Under the pieces are notes generated by a model that was not told where the DNA came from, did no database searches, and was given only the letters and a program-made list of their open reading frames with translations. A stretch of 64,000 bases of DNA from JABMNT01 sp048262655 (lineage in GTDB: Bacteria; Pseudomonadota; Alphaproteobacteria; Rhodospirillales; Casp-alpha2): positions 372,001 to 436,000 of the forward strand of contig JBLXEY010000001.1 in the NCBI GenBank assembly GCA_048262655.1, written 5' to 3'. A program made the translations under genes and the position numbers. Within the stretch, counting starts at the first letter, position 1, and the number at the start of each line of letters is the position of its first letter. Shown here in pieces: positions 9,483 through 19,367 of this stretch.

Positions 9483-10121
9483 ATGAAACTTCGGGACAAA
9501 GCCTACAATCGTTTCACAGACAAGCTCCTGTCCAGAGCCTTGCTTCCGGGGCAGTTTGTCTCCCAACGGGAGCTTGTTAAGATTACCCAATTACCTCTGG
9601 GCGCAATCCGTGAAATGGTTCCCCGGCTTGAGGCTGACGGTCTGATTGTCACAGCCCCCCAACGCGGCCTTCAAATCGCCCATATTGATCTGAATCTCAT
9701 TAAAAACGCGTTTCAGTTCAGGCTTTTTCTGGAGAAACAAGCGGCAGAAACCTTCGCCCGAGAAGGAACTGACGAAGAGTTTCGTCGACTGCGCCTAGCC
9801 CATGAAGTGGTTTTGGATGCAGCCTCAATTGAGATTACCCAAGACCTTATTGAACAGGCACAAGCAGTTGACTGGAACTTGCACGAAACCATTATCGACA
9901 GCCTTAATAACAAAATTATTTCGAATGCTTACCGCGTTAACTTTGTTAAAATCCGGCTCATCCGACTTGCTCAGACCAGTCTCAATCCAGAGACAGTTTC
10001 CCGTTCCTTAACCCAGCATTTAGAAATTATCGACAAATTCGAGCAACGCGATGCCGTAGCGGCCGGACAGACAATGGAGGCACATATTCAAGCAGCCCGT
10101 GCTCGGGCACTTGGCGTTTGA
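9483..10121 (+). CDS. GntR-family regulator, FCD subfamily
   Basis: 212 residues, ATG 9483, 21 nt after the DapA-family gene and so probably cotranscribed with it. Winged helix at about 8-72 (SQRELVKITQLPLGAIREMVPRL). The FCD domain behind it has the metal-binding pattern in DWNLHETIID, TQHLEIID and MEAHIQAA. This is a second regulator in the same cluster, distinct in sequence from the one at 7566-8267. It may control the permease or the lyase. Confidence 0.88.
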   Translation: MKLRDKAYNRFTDKLLSRALLPGQFVSQRELVKITQLPLGAIREMVPRLEADGLIVTAPQRGLQIAHIDLNLIKNAFQFRLFLEKQAAETFAREGTDEEFRRLRLAHEVVLDAASIEITQDLIEQAQAVDWNLHETIIDSLNNKIISNAYRVNFVKIRLIRLAQTSLNPETVSRSLTQHLEIIDKFEQRDAVAAGQTMEAHIQAARARALGV

Positions 10122-10189
10122 TAGCAAGCGACCCTGTTTACCAATGGGTCATAAGCCGCTTGCACTGAGTCTCCAGAAACGACCTTCGA

Positions 10190-11407
10190 TTATCCCACAG
10201 GGACCGCAAACACGACGACCCATGCAAGCGCACAGGCCATCAGTCCAAACCGCACAAGGTTCAACGACTTTCGCCACCCCCCCGACCAGGTCATAGTCAC
10301 CTGAAAGGCCAGAACAGTCTGGGCAAAATAGTAAAACGCAAAGGCCCGCGAAGCGTACGTGATGATGCCATATATGTCTGTGCTCCAGACAATCGCAATC
10401 GCACAAAAGGAGATCACGAGATAACATTGTCGTGTCGAAAACTTACCCTTGGTCTCTTCCGTTAGCAAACCGCCGCCCCCAAGCGTGTCTGCGATGGCGG
10501 CACTGAACTGGCTCATAGCAGCGGCACCAATCAACATGATCGGAAGAACCACAGCAACGTGCCCCGACATATCGATGATGGCCGTCTCATCGAACGACCC
10601 GGTTGGCAAAAACGGCATGAGGGGAAGGATCAAAAATGCAAACAGAACATATATCAACGCCGAGAAGAATTGTGCGAATTTCATACTCCTAATGCGCCTC
10701 TCTGCGGGATGTTCATTCCCCAAATAACGCGATGTCTCGAAGCCTTGAACCACAAGCAACATTCCGGCGAGCAATTGCAGAATTTCTAACGGAGTTCGTT
10801 CCGCCAGGTCAGGTAAACGAGCAGACACATCTGTCGTCACGTTGAAAAACCCGAGGCCGATTAGGAAGCCGCCAATAATCGCCAGCTTGATTGAGACAGA
10901 ATATTTTTCAAGAAGTTCTAGCCCGGTCAATCCACGCAGCCAGCCGGCGACGCCAATAAACAAAAGGACAGACGTTGTAAGCAAATCGGCGTTCGTAACC
11001 GTAAACAGATCAAAGCCACGCAATAAGAAAGCAGCCATCAGCCGAAGATAGAAGGCGACCGATATGATATAGGCAATAAATAAAGCAAGATTTGAAAGCT
11101 TTTCCATGTATCGTTGACTGGTCGAGATCGTTTTATCAGCCAACAAGGGCTCAACGGTTTTGATATTGAAACGAATGACGCCACCGACGAGATACGCAAA
11201 GCTGACAATCACCAGCATGACCCAAGGGGTCATCTCACCAACAATTCCGCCCAGCATAGGCGCGACAATCAAAAATCCGCTGCCGATAATTGACGCCAAC
11301 GGCGTGACAGCCGCACGCCAAAACGGGTTATCACGTATGCCGGGTACAAGAAGGATAGAAAATAGAACGAGTGCAGCAACGGGGACCAAAACGTCTACAA
11401 TATTCAC
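10190..11407 (-). CDS. APC-superfamily-like membrane transporter
   Basis: About 405 residues with 11-12 hydrophobic segments. GTG 11407 is preferred because AAGG at about 11418-11421 is then well spaced; a TTG at 11416 is too close to it. The first helix region PLASIIGSGFLIVAPMLGG resembles the glycine-rich helix 1 of amino-acid/polyamine/cation-symporter-type carriers, and AMSQFSAAIADT in a later helix fits the same fold. It converges on the GntR gene. It is likely to import a small organic solute for the neighbouring catabolic genes. I do not recognise a closer family. Confidence 0.7.
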   Translation of the reverse strand: MNIVDVLVPVAALVLFSILLVPGIRDNPFWRAAVTPLASIIGSGFLIVAPMLGGIVGEMTPWVMLVIVSFAYLVGGVIRFNIKTVEPLLADKTISTSQRYMEKLSNLALFIAYIISVAFYLRLMAAFLLRGFDLFTVTNADLLTTSVLLFIGVAGWLRGLTGLELLEKYSVSIKLAIIGGFLIGLGFFNVTTDVSARLPDLAERTPLEILQLLAGMLLVVQGFETSRYLGNEHPAERRIRSMKFAQFFSALIYVLFAFLILPLMPFLPTGSFDETAIIDMSGHVAVVLPIMLIGAAAMSQFSAAIADTLGGGGLLTEETKGKFSTRQCYLVISFCAIAIVWSTDIYGIITYASRAFAFYYFAQTVLAFQVTMTWSGGWRKSLNLVRFGLMACALAWVVVFAVPVG

Positions 11408-11668
11408 CGCACCCAACCTTATGTATCTAGAAACTTACCGGCTCAAAGCCGCTTCCAAGTCATTCTCAGAATTCAAATCCTTCGAGCAGTATTTTCAAGA
11501 AAAAACAGTGCGGAGGAAGCTTTATCCCATAAAACTACCAACCAAAATACAATTTCGAACAGCAAAAGCGCCATGTGCGATTAAGAACTGTTTTATTTGA
11601 AAGGTTTCTCGCGCTGTTTACAAATGAATTGAATATATACAAAATCAAATAAAATTGCATATAATCAA

Positions 11669-14236
11669 ATGCCGGTAATGGAATGTAGGCTTATTTTGTT
11701 ATCTAAATCCAATATCAATGCGCCTAAACAACGGTTTCGGTTTGTCTTTGGGCTTACATTATTTGCAACCCTGGCGACCGGCGCGGCTGTTTTTTTCATT
11801 CTTCTTAATACCGCACTTAAACAAAACAGCGAACATTTGCAGTCGCAAGTCGAAGACCGCCGTGCACTCATTAGCGCTGTCGCAGCTTTTACATCGCTTA
11901 ACAACGCCGATTACATAGGCGGCTCCCGTGCTGCAACACTTTCACAACTCAGCGCCGCGCAAAACAATCATACACACTACAGCCTGTCGCGAGAGTTTAC
12001 CGTCGCGGAAATCAAAGATGGCCAGATCCATTTTATATTCCGCCAGTTCCGCGGCGGTTTTGACCATCCTGCACCCGTTCCTCTTGCATCAGATCTTGCC
12101 GAACCCATGCGGCGGGCCTTGCGCGGTGAAACGGGGGTCATTCAGGCGCTTGATTACAGCGGAGAAAAGGTGCTCGCCGCCTATACGCCGGTGCCTGGGC
12201 TGGGTATCGGACTGGTCGCCAAGGTCGATCTTAAAGAAATGTACGCACCCTATATCCTGGGTGCGGGTGCTGCATTCCTAGTGATCATTTTGATTTTTAG
12301 TATCTGTTCTCTGGTTATTTCCAGGCTGACATCCCCGCTCAATATCCGAATGACAGAAGACGAGCGCCTTGTTAAGAACCTGATCGGAGGGCGTACGGAT
12401 TTTGTTTTACATAGCGACATGGCCGGCAGGGTCACCTATATCAATGACGCCTATAGCCATTTCCTTGGCACCCAAAACGAGGCCCTCATAGACAAGTCGT
12501 TAGATGATATCTACACACCTGACAACTTTGCGAGCCTGTCAGAAGTCTGTCGTCATTTATCCTCGGAAAACACGAGCGTCCGACACGTCCTTCAGGAGGA
12601 TACTCACGATGGAATAGAACGTTGGATTGAATGGACCATCAAACGCGAGCAGGACGACGATACAAATAGATGGAGATTGGTCAGCATAGGTAGCGACATT
12701 ACAGAAAGAAAGGTCGAAGAGAATTCCCGTAGAGCCTTGCAGCGCCTTGTTGAAAATTCTCCCGTCATCTTGTTCCTATGGAAAAACTCCGATAGCTGGC
12801 CTGTTGAATTTGTCTCAAAGAACGTATCGAAACTTGGCTATAGTATTGAGCAGTTTCTATCGGGTGAGGTCAAATATTTGGACATTATTCACCCCGATGA
12901 CCGCGAAAGGGTTCGCAAAGAAGTGGCCGAATATTCCGCCGCCAGTTTTGAAAACTTCCATCAAGAATACCGGATAAAAGCGGCCAATGGGGATTACCGA
13001 TTTATTGATGACTTAACATGGATACGTCGTGATCGTGACGGCGAGATCACACATTACCAAGGCGTGCTTCAGGATGTAACCGAAAACAAGGAAATGCGCG
13101 CCAACGTCGAAAGATCGATCCAAACCAGAAAGGCCCTTCTGCGCGCGCAGAATATTTTACTTAATGCCAACAATGAAGATGACATGTGGCACGATGTTTT
13201 GAATGCCCTAGTGGAAGAACAAGATTACCCCCTTGCCTGGATAGGAACTCCGGCTCTTGATGGCAGCTTTGCAATCACGCCTCTTGCGGCAAGTGGGACA
13301 GCGGTTTCCTACCTGGACGATATCACCGTTCGGTGGTCGGACGACGCGTGTGGTCAAGGCCCGACCGGTCACGCATACCGGTCTCAGTCGATTGAAGTTG
13401 CGACCGCCGACAAAGACGCCTTGACCACTGCACCCTGGTTTGAAAAAGCCAAAAAGGAGGGCTTTGGCTCTGTGGCGGCGGTTCCCATTATGTCCGGTAC
13501 CGATGTCGCTTTTGTCCTGAGCGTTTATAGTCTGGAAGTTGATGGCTTTGACGATTTCGAAACCAACTTTTTGACCGAGTTGGCAGGTGTGCTTTCGATA
13601 ACGATCCAATCAATACGGGCGATGCAAGAAAGTGGCCGAATGCACCAGGAGCTGGGGTCGGCCGCGCTTGGGGCCATCAATGCGATTGCAGCCACAATTG
13701 AAAAACGCGACCCATATACGGCAGGTCATCAAGACAGGGTATCGGAGTTGGCGGTCGCGATCGCAAAAAAACTGCATTGGGAACCATTCCGTATTGAAGG
13801 GCTCCGTCTCGGTGCGATTATCCATGATATTGGAAAAATTTCTGCTCCAGCAGAAATCTTGAACCGCCCCGGAAAATTATCCGATGCAGAGTTTGAGATC
13901 GTTAAGGCACATCCGGTTACAGGCGCCGAAATTATAAGCCATGCTCATTTTCCTTGGCCAATTCAGGAAATGATCATTCAGCACCACGAACGGATTGATG
14001 GGAGCGGTTATCCGTTGGGTTTGACCGGTGCCGATATCATTGAAGAAGCAAAGGTGATTGCTGTCGCTGACGTTGTTGAAGCGATTACCGCACATCGCCC
14101 CTACCGGCCCGCACTTGGGCTTGAAGCAGGCATTGCAGAACTGCAACGCGGCAAGGGAACCGCCTACGATCCTGATATTGTTGACATATGCGTTGAGCTC
14201 ATAACCGAAAACGACTTTGACTGGGGAGTGTCCTAA
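11669..14236 (+). CDS. Membrane-bound PAS-PAS-GAF-HD-GYP c-di-GMP phosphodiesterase
   Basis: 855 residues. Transmembrane helices at about 24-47 and 196-216 bracket a periplasmic sensor domain of some 150 residues. Two PAS/PAC domains (about 230-345 and 355-475) and a GAF domain (about 490-645) follow, and an HD-GYP domain (about 665-850) ends the protein. The catalytic motifs are intact: HDIGK near residue 718, HPVTGAEII, and HHERIDGSGYP near 771. By family knowledge it breaks down cyclic di-GMP in response to signals sensed outside and inside the cell. No GGDEF domain is present. The gene is monocistronic and ends 42 nt from a convergent dehydratase gene. Confidence 0.93.
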   Translation: MPVMECRLILLSKSNINAPKQRFRFVFGLTLFATLATGAAVFFILLNTALKQNSEHLQSQVEDRRALISAVAAFTSLNNADYIGGSRAATLSQLSAAQNNHTHYSLSREFTVAEIKDGQIHFIFRQFRGGFDHPAPVPLASDLAEPMRRALRGETGVIQALDYSGEKVLAAYTPVPGLGIGLVAKVDLKEMYAPYILGAGAAFLVIILIFSICSLVISRLTSPLNIRMTEDERLVKNLIGGRTDFVLHSDMAGRVTYINDAYSHFLGTQNEALIDKSLDDIYTPDNFASLSEVCRHLSSENTSVRHVLQEDTHDGIERWIEWTIKREQDDDTNRWRLVSIGSDITERKVEENSRRALQRLVENSPVILFLWKNSDSWPVEFVSKNVSKLGYSIEQFLSGEVKYLDIIHPDDRERVRKEVAEYSAASFENFHQEYRIKAANGDYRFIDDLTWIRRDRDGEITHYQGVLQDVTENKEMRANVERSIQTRKALLRAQNILLNANNEDDMWHDVLNALVEEQDYPLAWIGTPALDGSFAITPLAASGTAVSYLDDITVRWSDDACGQGPTGHAYRSQSIEVATADKDALTTAPWFEKAKKEGFGSVAAVPIMSGTDVAFVLSVYSLEVDGFDDFETNFLTELAGVLSITIQSIRAMQESGRMHQELGSAALGAINAIAATIEKRDPYTAGHQDRVSELAVAIAKKLHWEPFRIEGLRLGAIIHDIGKISAPAEILNRPGKLSDAEFEIVKAHPVTGAEIISHAHFPWPIQEMIIQHHERIDGSGYPLGLTGADIIEEAKVIAVADVVEAITAHRPYRPALGLEAGIAELQRGKGTAYDPDIVDICVELITENDFDWGVS

Positions 14237-14277
14237 ATCGGTTTCCATGGGGATGCCTGTTGCCCCAAATTCGTTCC

Positions 14278-15267
14278 TTAACCTTTGAGAAACCCCTCAT
14301 TCCTCAACGCTTCGAGCTGAGCCGCAATGTAGCCGTAGCAAAATGCAAAGGCTGTGGACTGAGGGTCGATACCGGAAATAGTCGGCACATGATCTGGCAT
14401 GAGCATGTAGGGATATTCCACTTCCGCATATAATTTTGCAGCCGCCCACATATCCATGTCACCTTCATCCAAAAAAGTTTCCATAAAGGACAGTTTACCG
14501 CCCTTTATATTACGAAAATGGACGTTGAAGATCTTCTTGCGCTCTCCGAACCATTTGATCACATCGCCAATTTCGCGTGCGGGGTCATCAAGCATTTCAC
14601 CGACCGTCCCCTGACAAAAATTCAATCCGTGATACGGGCTGTCGTGCATCAAAACAAAACGTTTCAACCCCTCAACGGTTCCCAACACCCGTGTCACCCC
14701 CCGATACCCCGGTGGCGTATATGGATCATGGGGGTGGCATGCCAAACGAACTTTGTTCGTCGTGGCCACAGGCACAACCCGCGACAGGAAATAATCGATC
14801 CGATCCCAGTTTTCTTCTTCGGATATGACACCGGCAATGGTCGGTTCAGCATTCTGATCGGTTTTATCCCAGCGAAAAGATGCGTTCATTGATCCACCGC
14901 GCCCGGGTTCTTTTGGAGTACGTGGGATACCGATGATATTAAGATTGTATTTAGCCGCCGGGATCCCGGCCTTATTCAGGTTTTCAATCAACTGACAAAT
15001 CGAGTCAATTTGTTGATCGCGATTGGGACCTTTCATCAAGATATCGGGGCTCTGACTTTGATCAATGGTCCGCGATGACAACGGCAACTGCACCATGTCC
15101 AATATCAAGCCAAAACTTTCGATGCGCTCGCGAAACCGCGCCAGCACATCGTAAGTCCAATCATGCGGGTTGCCTTCCGGGTCCGCGCAGATATGAGCAA
15201 CGCCCAGCTGAGCCATCACCCGGTAGTCATCATCGTTGCGCGCCGCGACCTGGGTCCCTAAATACAT
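14278..15267 (-). CDS. Mannonate dehydratase (UxuA) family protein
   Basis: 329 residues; ATG 15267 with GGGAG 6 nt upstream. TIM-barrel metal-dependent enzyme related to UxuA, which dehydrates D-mannonate to 2-keto-3-deoxygluconate. Metal and substrate motifs: ACHPHDP, NFCQGTVGEM, NVHFRNIKG and MPDHVPTISG. It is shorter than E. coli UxuA (394), so a related sugar acid is possible. It is the last gene of the minus-strand operon SBP-permeases-ATPase-dehydratase-dehydratase, which makes sugar-acid uptake and dehydration the likely job. Confidence 0.85.
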   Translation of the reverse strand: MYLGTQVAARNDDDYRVMAQLGVAHICADPEGNPHDWTYDVLARFRERIESFGLILDMVQLPLSSRTIDQSQSPDILMKGPNRDQQIDSICQLIENLNKAGIPAAKYNLNIIGIPRTPKEPGRGGSMNASFRWDKTDQNAEPTIAGVISEEENWDRIDYFLSRVVPVATTNKVRLACHPHDPYTPPGYRGVTRVLGTVEGLKRFVLMHDSPYHGLNFCQGTVGEMLDDPAREIGDVIKWFGERKKIFNVHFRNIKGGKLSFMETFLDEGDMDMWAAAKLYAEVEYPYMLMPDHVPTISGIDPQSTAFAFCYGYIAAQLEALRNEGFLKG

Positions 15268-15338
15268 GAAATACTCCCTATCCTGTTCGCGATCTTCAGT
15301 CCACCAGAAGACACAATAAGACCCTTTGTGCGGCTAAT

Positions 15339-16493
15339 CTATTTGACCAGATTGGCTTCAATATAATCCAGATTCAAATCTTGTCCTAAGCCGGGCATTT
15401 CGCGGAAATGGACATAACCATCACTATCCATTTCGTCATCAATCCGGTTCTGATAATCACTGGGTTTATCGTAGTCGAGGAACGGGTGCAACAAACCACG
15501 CTCGTAAAAATTCGTATTGGGAATGGCGCCGACAACCGCCATGTTTCCTGCACCCGTGCCATGAACTTCGCAAGACATGTGAAAACTTTCCGCCATTTTT
15601 GCCGTCTTCATGGCCGGCCCGATACCACCCACGTCCCAGACACCGGTACGCATCATGTCACAAGCGCCGCTAGAGGCCCATTCAGCTCGGGTCCAATGCT
15701 TGCCGGTCATGGATTCTGGGCCGCAAATGTTCAGTTGCGGGGTTTTACTGGTCAACCATTGATAGGAAGACATTGAAGCCTCTTCCATCATTTCTTCAAT
15801 CCAGAAATAGCCGAGTTCCTCGAGACGTTGACAAAGCCAAAGGCTATCGGTGCGCGAATACCAATGATTCGGGTCCAGCATCAAAGGGATATCAGGTCCG
15901 ACGGCTTCGCGAACGGCAGCACAAGCCTGGTAGTCTTTTTTAACATCAGGAGCGCCGGGAATAGGGGGCATCCAGCCATGCAACTTAACAGCTTTATACC
16001 CTCGCTCCTTGACCAACCACTCAGAAAATTTGGCATAATCATCAGGCGTTGCGAGGCCGCCCTCCAGATCATCACCGCACATGGTCGACCCATAAGCCAA
16101 TATCTTGTCATGATAACCGCCAAGTAACTTCCAAACCGGCTGCCCACAGATTTTGCCAACCAGATCCCAAAGGGCAAGCTCGACCGCACAAAGGACTCGG
16201 TCCGTTAACTTGCCAGCACTGCCCCGTTGCCACTTATAGAGCCCCTGCCAAAGGGCTTCCGTGCGCATCGGGTCAGCCCCGATGAGAACGGGACGAACAA
16301 AGGCATTGAGCAAGGAGTCTTCGACATCACCCGGACGGGCAATAACATGGCCTGTTGATCCATCGTCACAGGTAATCACTAACAATGCGGTTTTTGCCTG
16401 ACTTGCTTCGCCAGGGTGCGAGTGACCGTCGGTATCACGTGTTTGATAGGTTGTATATTGAAAAACTTTCGCCTCGACGCGTTCAATTTTCAT
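15339..16493 (-). CDS. Enolase-superfamily (mandelate racemase-type) sugar-acid dehydratase or cycloisomerase
   Basis: 384 residues; AAGGA precedes the ATG. N-terminal capping domain (1-125), then a barrel with KAVKLHGW (acid/base Lys strand), metal ligands in MLDPNHW, IEEMMEE and GPESMTG, and a C-terminal VHGTGAGN His loop. These place it in the mandelate racemase/muconate lactonising group, whose members abstract the proton next to a carboxylate, usually in aldonates, aldarates or lactones. The exact substrate is not readable. It lies 71 nt upstream of the mannonate-dehydratase-like gene in one operon. Confidence 0.87.
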   Translation of the reverse strand: MKIERVEAKVFQYTTYQTRDTDGHSHPGEASQAKTALLVITCDDGSTGHVIARPGDVEDSLLNAFVRPVLIGADPMRTEALWQGLYKWQRGSAGKLTDRVLCAVELALWDLVGKICGQPVWKLLGGYHDKILAYGSTMCGDDLEGGLATPDDYAKFSEWLVKERGYKAVKLHGWMPPIPGAPDVKKDYQACAAVREAVGPDIPLMLDPNHWYSRTDSLWLCQRLEELGYFWIEEMMEEASMSSYQWLTSKTPQLNICGPESMTGKHWTRAEWASSGACDMMRTGVWDVGGIGPAMKTAKMAESFHMSCEVHGTGAGNMAVVGAIPNTNFYERGLLHPFLDYDKPSDYQNRIDDEMDSDGYVHFREMPGLGQDLNLDYIEANLVK

Positions 16494-16537
16494 GATTGTT
16501 CCTTACTGACTAGAGTGAGATGTGGCTGGATAACGGA

Positions 16538-18238
16538 TCAACCGACGTCAGACTGTGCTTCCTGATATCTGTGACGTGTCCGTGTCCCGCGCAGTGAGGG
16601 ATCTGAAATCGGCACAGAACTCAATAGCGCTTTCGTATAGGCATGTTGGGGGTTGCCAATGATCTGTTCGGTTTCCCCAATTTCCACGATTTGCCCCTTG
16701 TACATGACAGCTACGCGATCACAAAAATAGCGAATGACGGCCATGTCGTGACTGATAAATATAAAGGAAAGGCCCATTTCCTTTTGCAAATGAAGCAACA
16801 GATCTAGCACTTGTGTCCGGATTGACACATCGAGTGCGCTGGTGGGTTCATCCGCGATCACAAGTTTTGGCTCCAAAGCAATTGCCCGAGCCACAACAAT
16901 CCGTTGCCTTTGTCCTCCAGAAAAAGCATGAGGATATCGTTCCATCATAGCTGGATCTAAACCGACTTGCGTCAGCAGTTTGGCGACCCGGTCCTCCACT
17001 TCAGTTCCATTGAGAATACCATTTACGACTAACGGTTCTGCAATGATTTGTTTTACGGTCATGCGCGGGTTCAAGGATGCAAACGGATCTTGGAAGATCA
17101 TCCGCATTTGTTGGCGATAGGATTTCAGATCGGCTGTATTCACCTTTGCCAGATCCTCCCCCTTATATTCAATCTTCCCTTCCGTCGGATCGTAAACTCT
17201 GGCAATGCATCGGCCAACCGTGGTTTTTCCTGAACCAGACTCACCAACAATACCCAGAGTTTCTCCTTGCTTTAAAGTAAAGCTCACACCGTCAACGGCT
17301 TTCGTTGTGTCAGAAACCCGCTGCAAAAAACCTTCGCGCTTTTCAAAATACAGTTGCAGGCCTTCCACTTTCAGAATATCGGGAGCACCCGGCTCAGGCC
17401 CAGATTTTATGTCAGAACGTTGATCCAACTGCTTTACTGCCCCAAGCAACTTTTGGGTATAGGGATGATTTTGATGGCTAAAGATCTTGTGGGTTTCTTC
17501 CCGTTCAACCACAAACCCCTTTTCCATGACAACCACGTCGTCAGCAATCTCGGCAACAACCCCCATGTCATGAGTGATAAACATAATTGCCATATGAAAT
17601 TCTTTTTGAAGCTGTGCCATCAAATCGAGAATTTCAGCCTGCGTAGTTACGTCCAGCGCGGTCGTTGGCTCATCAGCTATCAACACGTCGGGCTGACAGG
17701 AGAGTGCCATCGCAATCATCGCGCGCTGGCGCATACCGCCTGAAAATTCAAAAGCATACCGGTCCAAAGCTTTTTCCGGATTCGGAATTTCCACTTGCTC
17801 GAGAAGGTCGCGGGCGATGCTACGTGCCTCAGCCTTTGTCACATCCCGATGCAGGCGGATGGCTTCGACAATTTGTGCCCCGATCGTATGAACCGGCGAC
17901 AGCGAACTCATGGGCTCTTGGAAAATCATTCCTATTTGACCACCACGGATCGCCCGAATTTCCTTGCCTCGCGGGTCCAACGCGGTCAGATCAATCTCTT
18001 CGCCTGAAGATGGCCTGAACATAATCCGGCCACCGTTAATCACGCCCGGTCGCGGAATCATGTTTAGGATAGCCCGCGCAGTAACCGACTTACCGGACCC
18101 GGATTCGCCAACAATTGCAGTTGTCTTTCCGCGGTGTAGCTCAAAATCGATGCCGTGCAAGACGTCAATCAACCCTTGGCGCATCCCGAACCCAACATTT
18201 AGGCCTTCGACAGAAAGGATCGGTTTATCAATTGTCAT
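16538..18238 (-). CDS. Double ABC transporter ATPase (fused DppD-DppF)
   Basis: 566 residues from ATG 18238, preferred over a further in-frame start at 18256. Both ATPases of a family-5 importer are in one chain, as in GsiA. First half: GESGSGKSV, FSGGMRQR, DEPTTALD. Second half: GESGSGKTT, FSGGQRQR, DEPTSALD. Both nucleotide-binding sites look intact. The start overlaps the upstream permease gene by 11 nt. The neighbouring dehydratases suggest that the cargo is a sugar acid or an oligosaccharide containing one. Confidence 0.93.
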   Translation of the reverse strand: MTIDKPILSVEGLNVGFGMRQGLIDVLHGIDFELHRGKTTAIVGESGSGKSVTARAILNMIPRPGVINGGRIMFRPSSGEEIDLTALDPRGKEIRAIRGGQIGMIFQEPMSSLSPVHTIGAQIVEAIRLHRDVTKAEARSIARDLLEQVEIPNPEKALDRYAFEFSGGMRQRAMIAMALSCQPDVLIADEPTTALDVTTQAEILDLMAQLQKEFHMAIMFITHDMGVVAEIADDVVVMEKGFVVEREETHKIFSHQNHPYTQKLLGAVKQLDQRSDIKSGPEPGAPDILKVEGLQLYFEKREGFLQRVSDTTKAVDGVSFTLKQGETLGIVGESGSGKTTVGRCIARVYDPTEGKIEYKGEDLAKVNTADLKSYRQQMRMIFQDPFASLNPRMTVKQIIAEPLVVNGILNGTEVEDRVAKLLTQVGLDPAMMERYPHAFSGGQRQRIVVARAIALEPKLVIADEPTSALDVSIRTQVLDLLLHLQKEMGLSFIFISHDMAVIRYFCDRVAVMYKGQIVEIGETEQIIGNPQHAYTKALLSSVPISDPSLRGTRTRHRYQEAQSDVG

Positions 18239-19367
18239 ACGGGTCTGCGGCATCACGCATGCCGTCTCCTAAAAAGTTAAAGGCCAAGACGGCAACGACC
18301 ACAAACCCACCGGGCAAGAATAACCAGGGTGCTTGTGAAATAGAACGGATGTTTTGCGCTTCCTTTAAAAGAACACCCCAGGAGATCGCCGGCGGTTGCA
18401 GGCCCAGTCCGAGGAAAGAAAGTCCGGTTTCTGCCAAAATCATAAGCGGCACCGCCAATGTCAGAGACGCAATAATGTGCGACGTCAGCGACGGCAGCAT
18501 ATGCCGGCCAATGATCCGGGCTTCAGACGCCCCATCAAGTCGCGCCGCGATTACAAAATCTTCGTTCTTCATGGCGAGGAACCGGCCCCGCACGACACGC
18601 CCGAGTTCTGTCCAGCCGACCAACGACACAATCAGGGTGATAACAAAGTACTGTTGATAGACCGGCCATGACGCTGGCAATGCGGCCGCTAGCGCCAGCC
18701 AAATTGGTATGGTCGGAAGGCTCAACACGAACTCAATCAAGCGCTGGATCAGCGCATCAACCCGGCCTCCGTAATACCCGGATATCCCGCCTAAGGATAA
18801 GCCAAGGAACAAAGAAATCACGACGCCTATCAATCCGATCGACATGGATATGCGAGTCCCATAAAGAACCCGACTAAACATATCACGACCCAGCCGATCT
18901 CCGCCCAGAAGAAAAAACTTATCCCGTGGTTTTTCCGTCGCAAGGAAGTGGATATTCGTTTCCCATAATCCCCAGAATTTATAGGTGTCGCCTTCCCCAA
19001 AGAACTTCAGGTAAATTTTTTCGTCTGATGGCGTGTAGGAAATTGCGAATGTTTCAGGATCGCGCTTACGTTTCATCTTATCGACATAAGGACGAAACGA
19101 CCACCCCTCATCAGATACATCAATAAAATGTATCATCTGCGGAGGATGGAATACGGCGCGCCGGTTTTGAACGAACGGATCTGCTGGGGCTAGAATTTCA
19201 GCGAATATGGAAACCAAGTACATCAAACCGATGATCCAAAGGCCAATGACCGCAAGTCGGTGGCGTTTAAACGCCCACCATGTCAGTTGCCATTGCGATG
19301 CGATGTCAAAACGGTCATTACCGTTGTTGCTGTCCATGATTTGGCTTGGCGAAGTGACGTCACTCAT
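18228..19367 (-). CDS. ABC transporter permease (DppC-like, long N-terminus)
   Basis: 379 residues. It is about 70 longer than common DppC proteins because of an insert of some 90 residues after the first helix (about 70-160, rich in charged and aromatic residues), expected to be periplasmic. The core has GGDRLGRDMFSRV and the EAA loop RLDGASEARIIGRHMLPS. Its start overlaps the DppB-like gene by 8 nt and its end overlaps the ATPase gene. The long insert goes with the large 640-residue binding protein, a pairing also found in other large-SBP family-5 importers. Confidence 0.91.
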   Translation of the reverse strand: MSDVTSPSQIMDSNNGNDRFDIASQWQLTWWAFKRHRLAVIGLWIIGLMYLVSIFAEILAPADPFVQNRRAVFHPPQMIHFIDVSDEGWSFRPYVDKMKRKRDPETFAISYTPSDEKIYLKFFGEGDTYKFWGLWETNIHFLATEKPRDKFFLLGGDRLGRDMFSRVLYGTRISMSIGLIGVVISLFLGLSLGGISGYYGGRVDALIQRLIEFVLSLPTIPIWLALAAALPASWPVYQQYFVITLIVSLVGWTELGRVVRGRFLAMKNEDFVIAARLDGASEARIIGRHMLPSLTSHIIASLTLAVPLMILAETGLSFLGLGLQPPAISWGVLLKEAQNIRSISQAPWLFLPGGFVVVAVLAFNFLGDGMRDAADPYDN

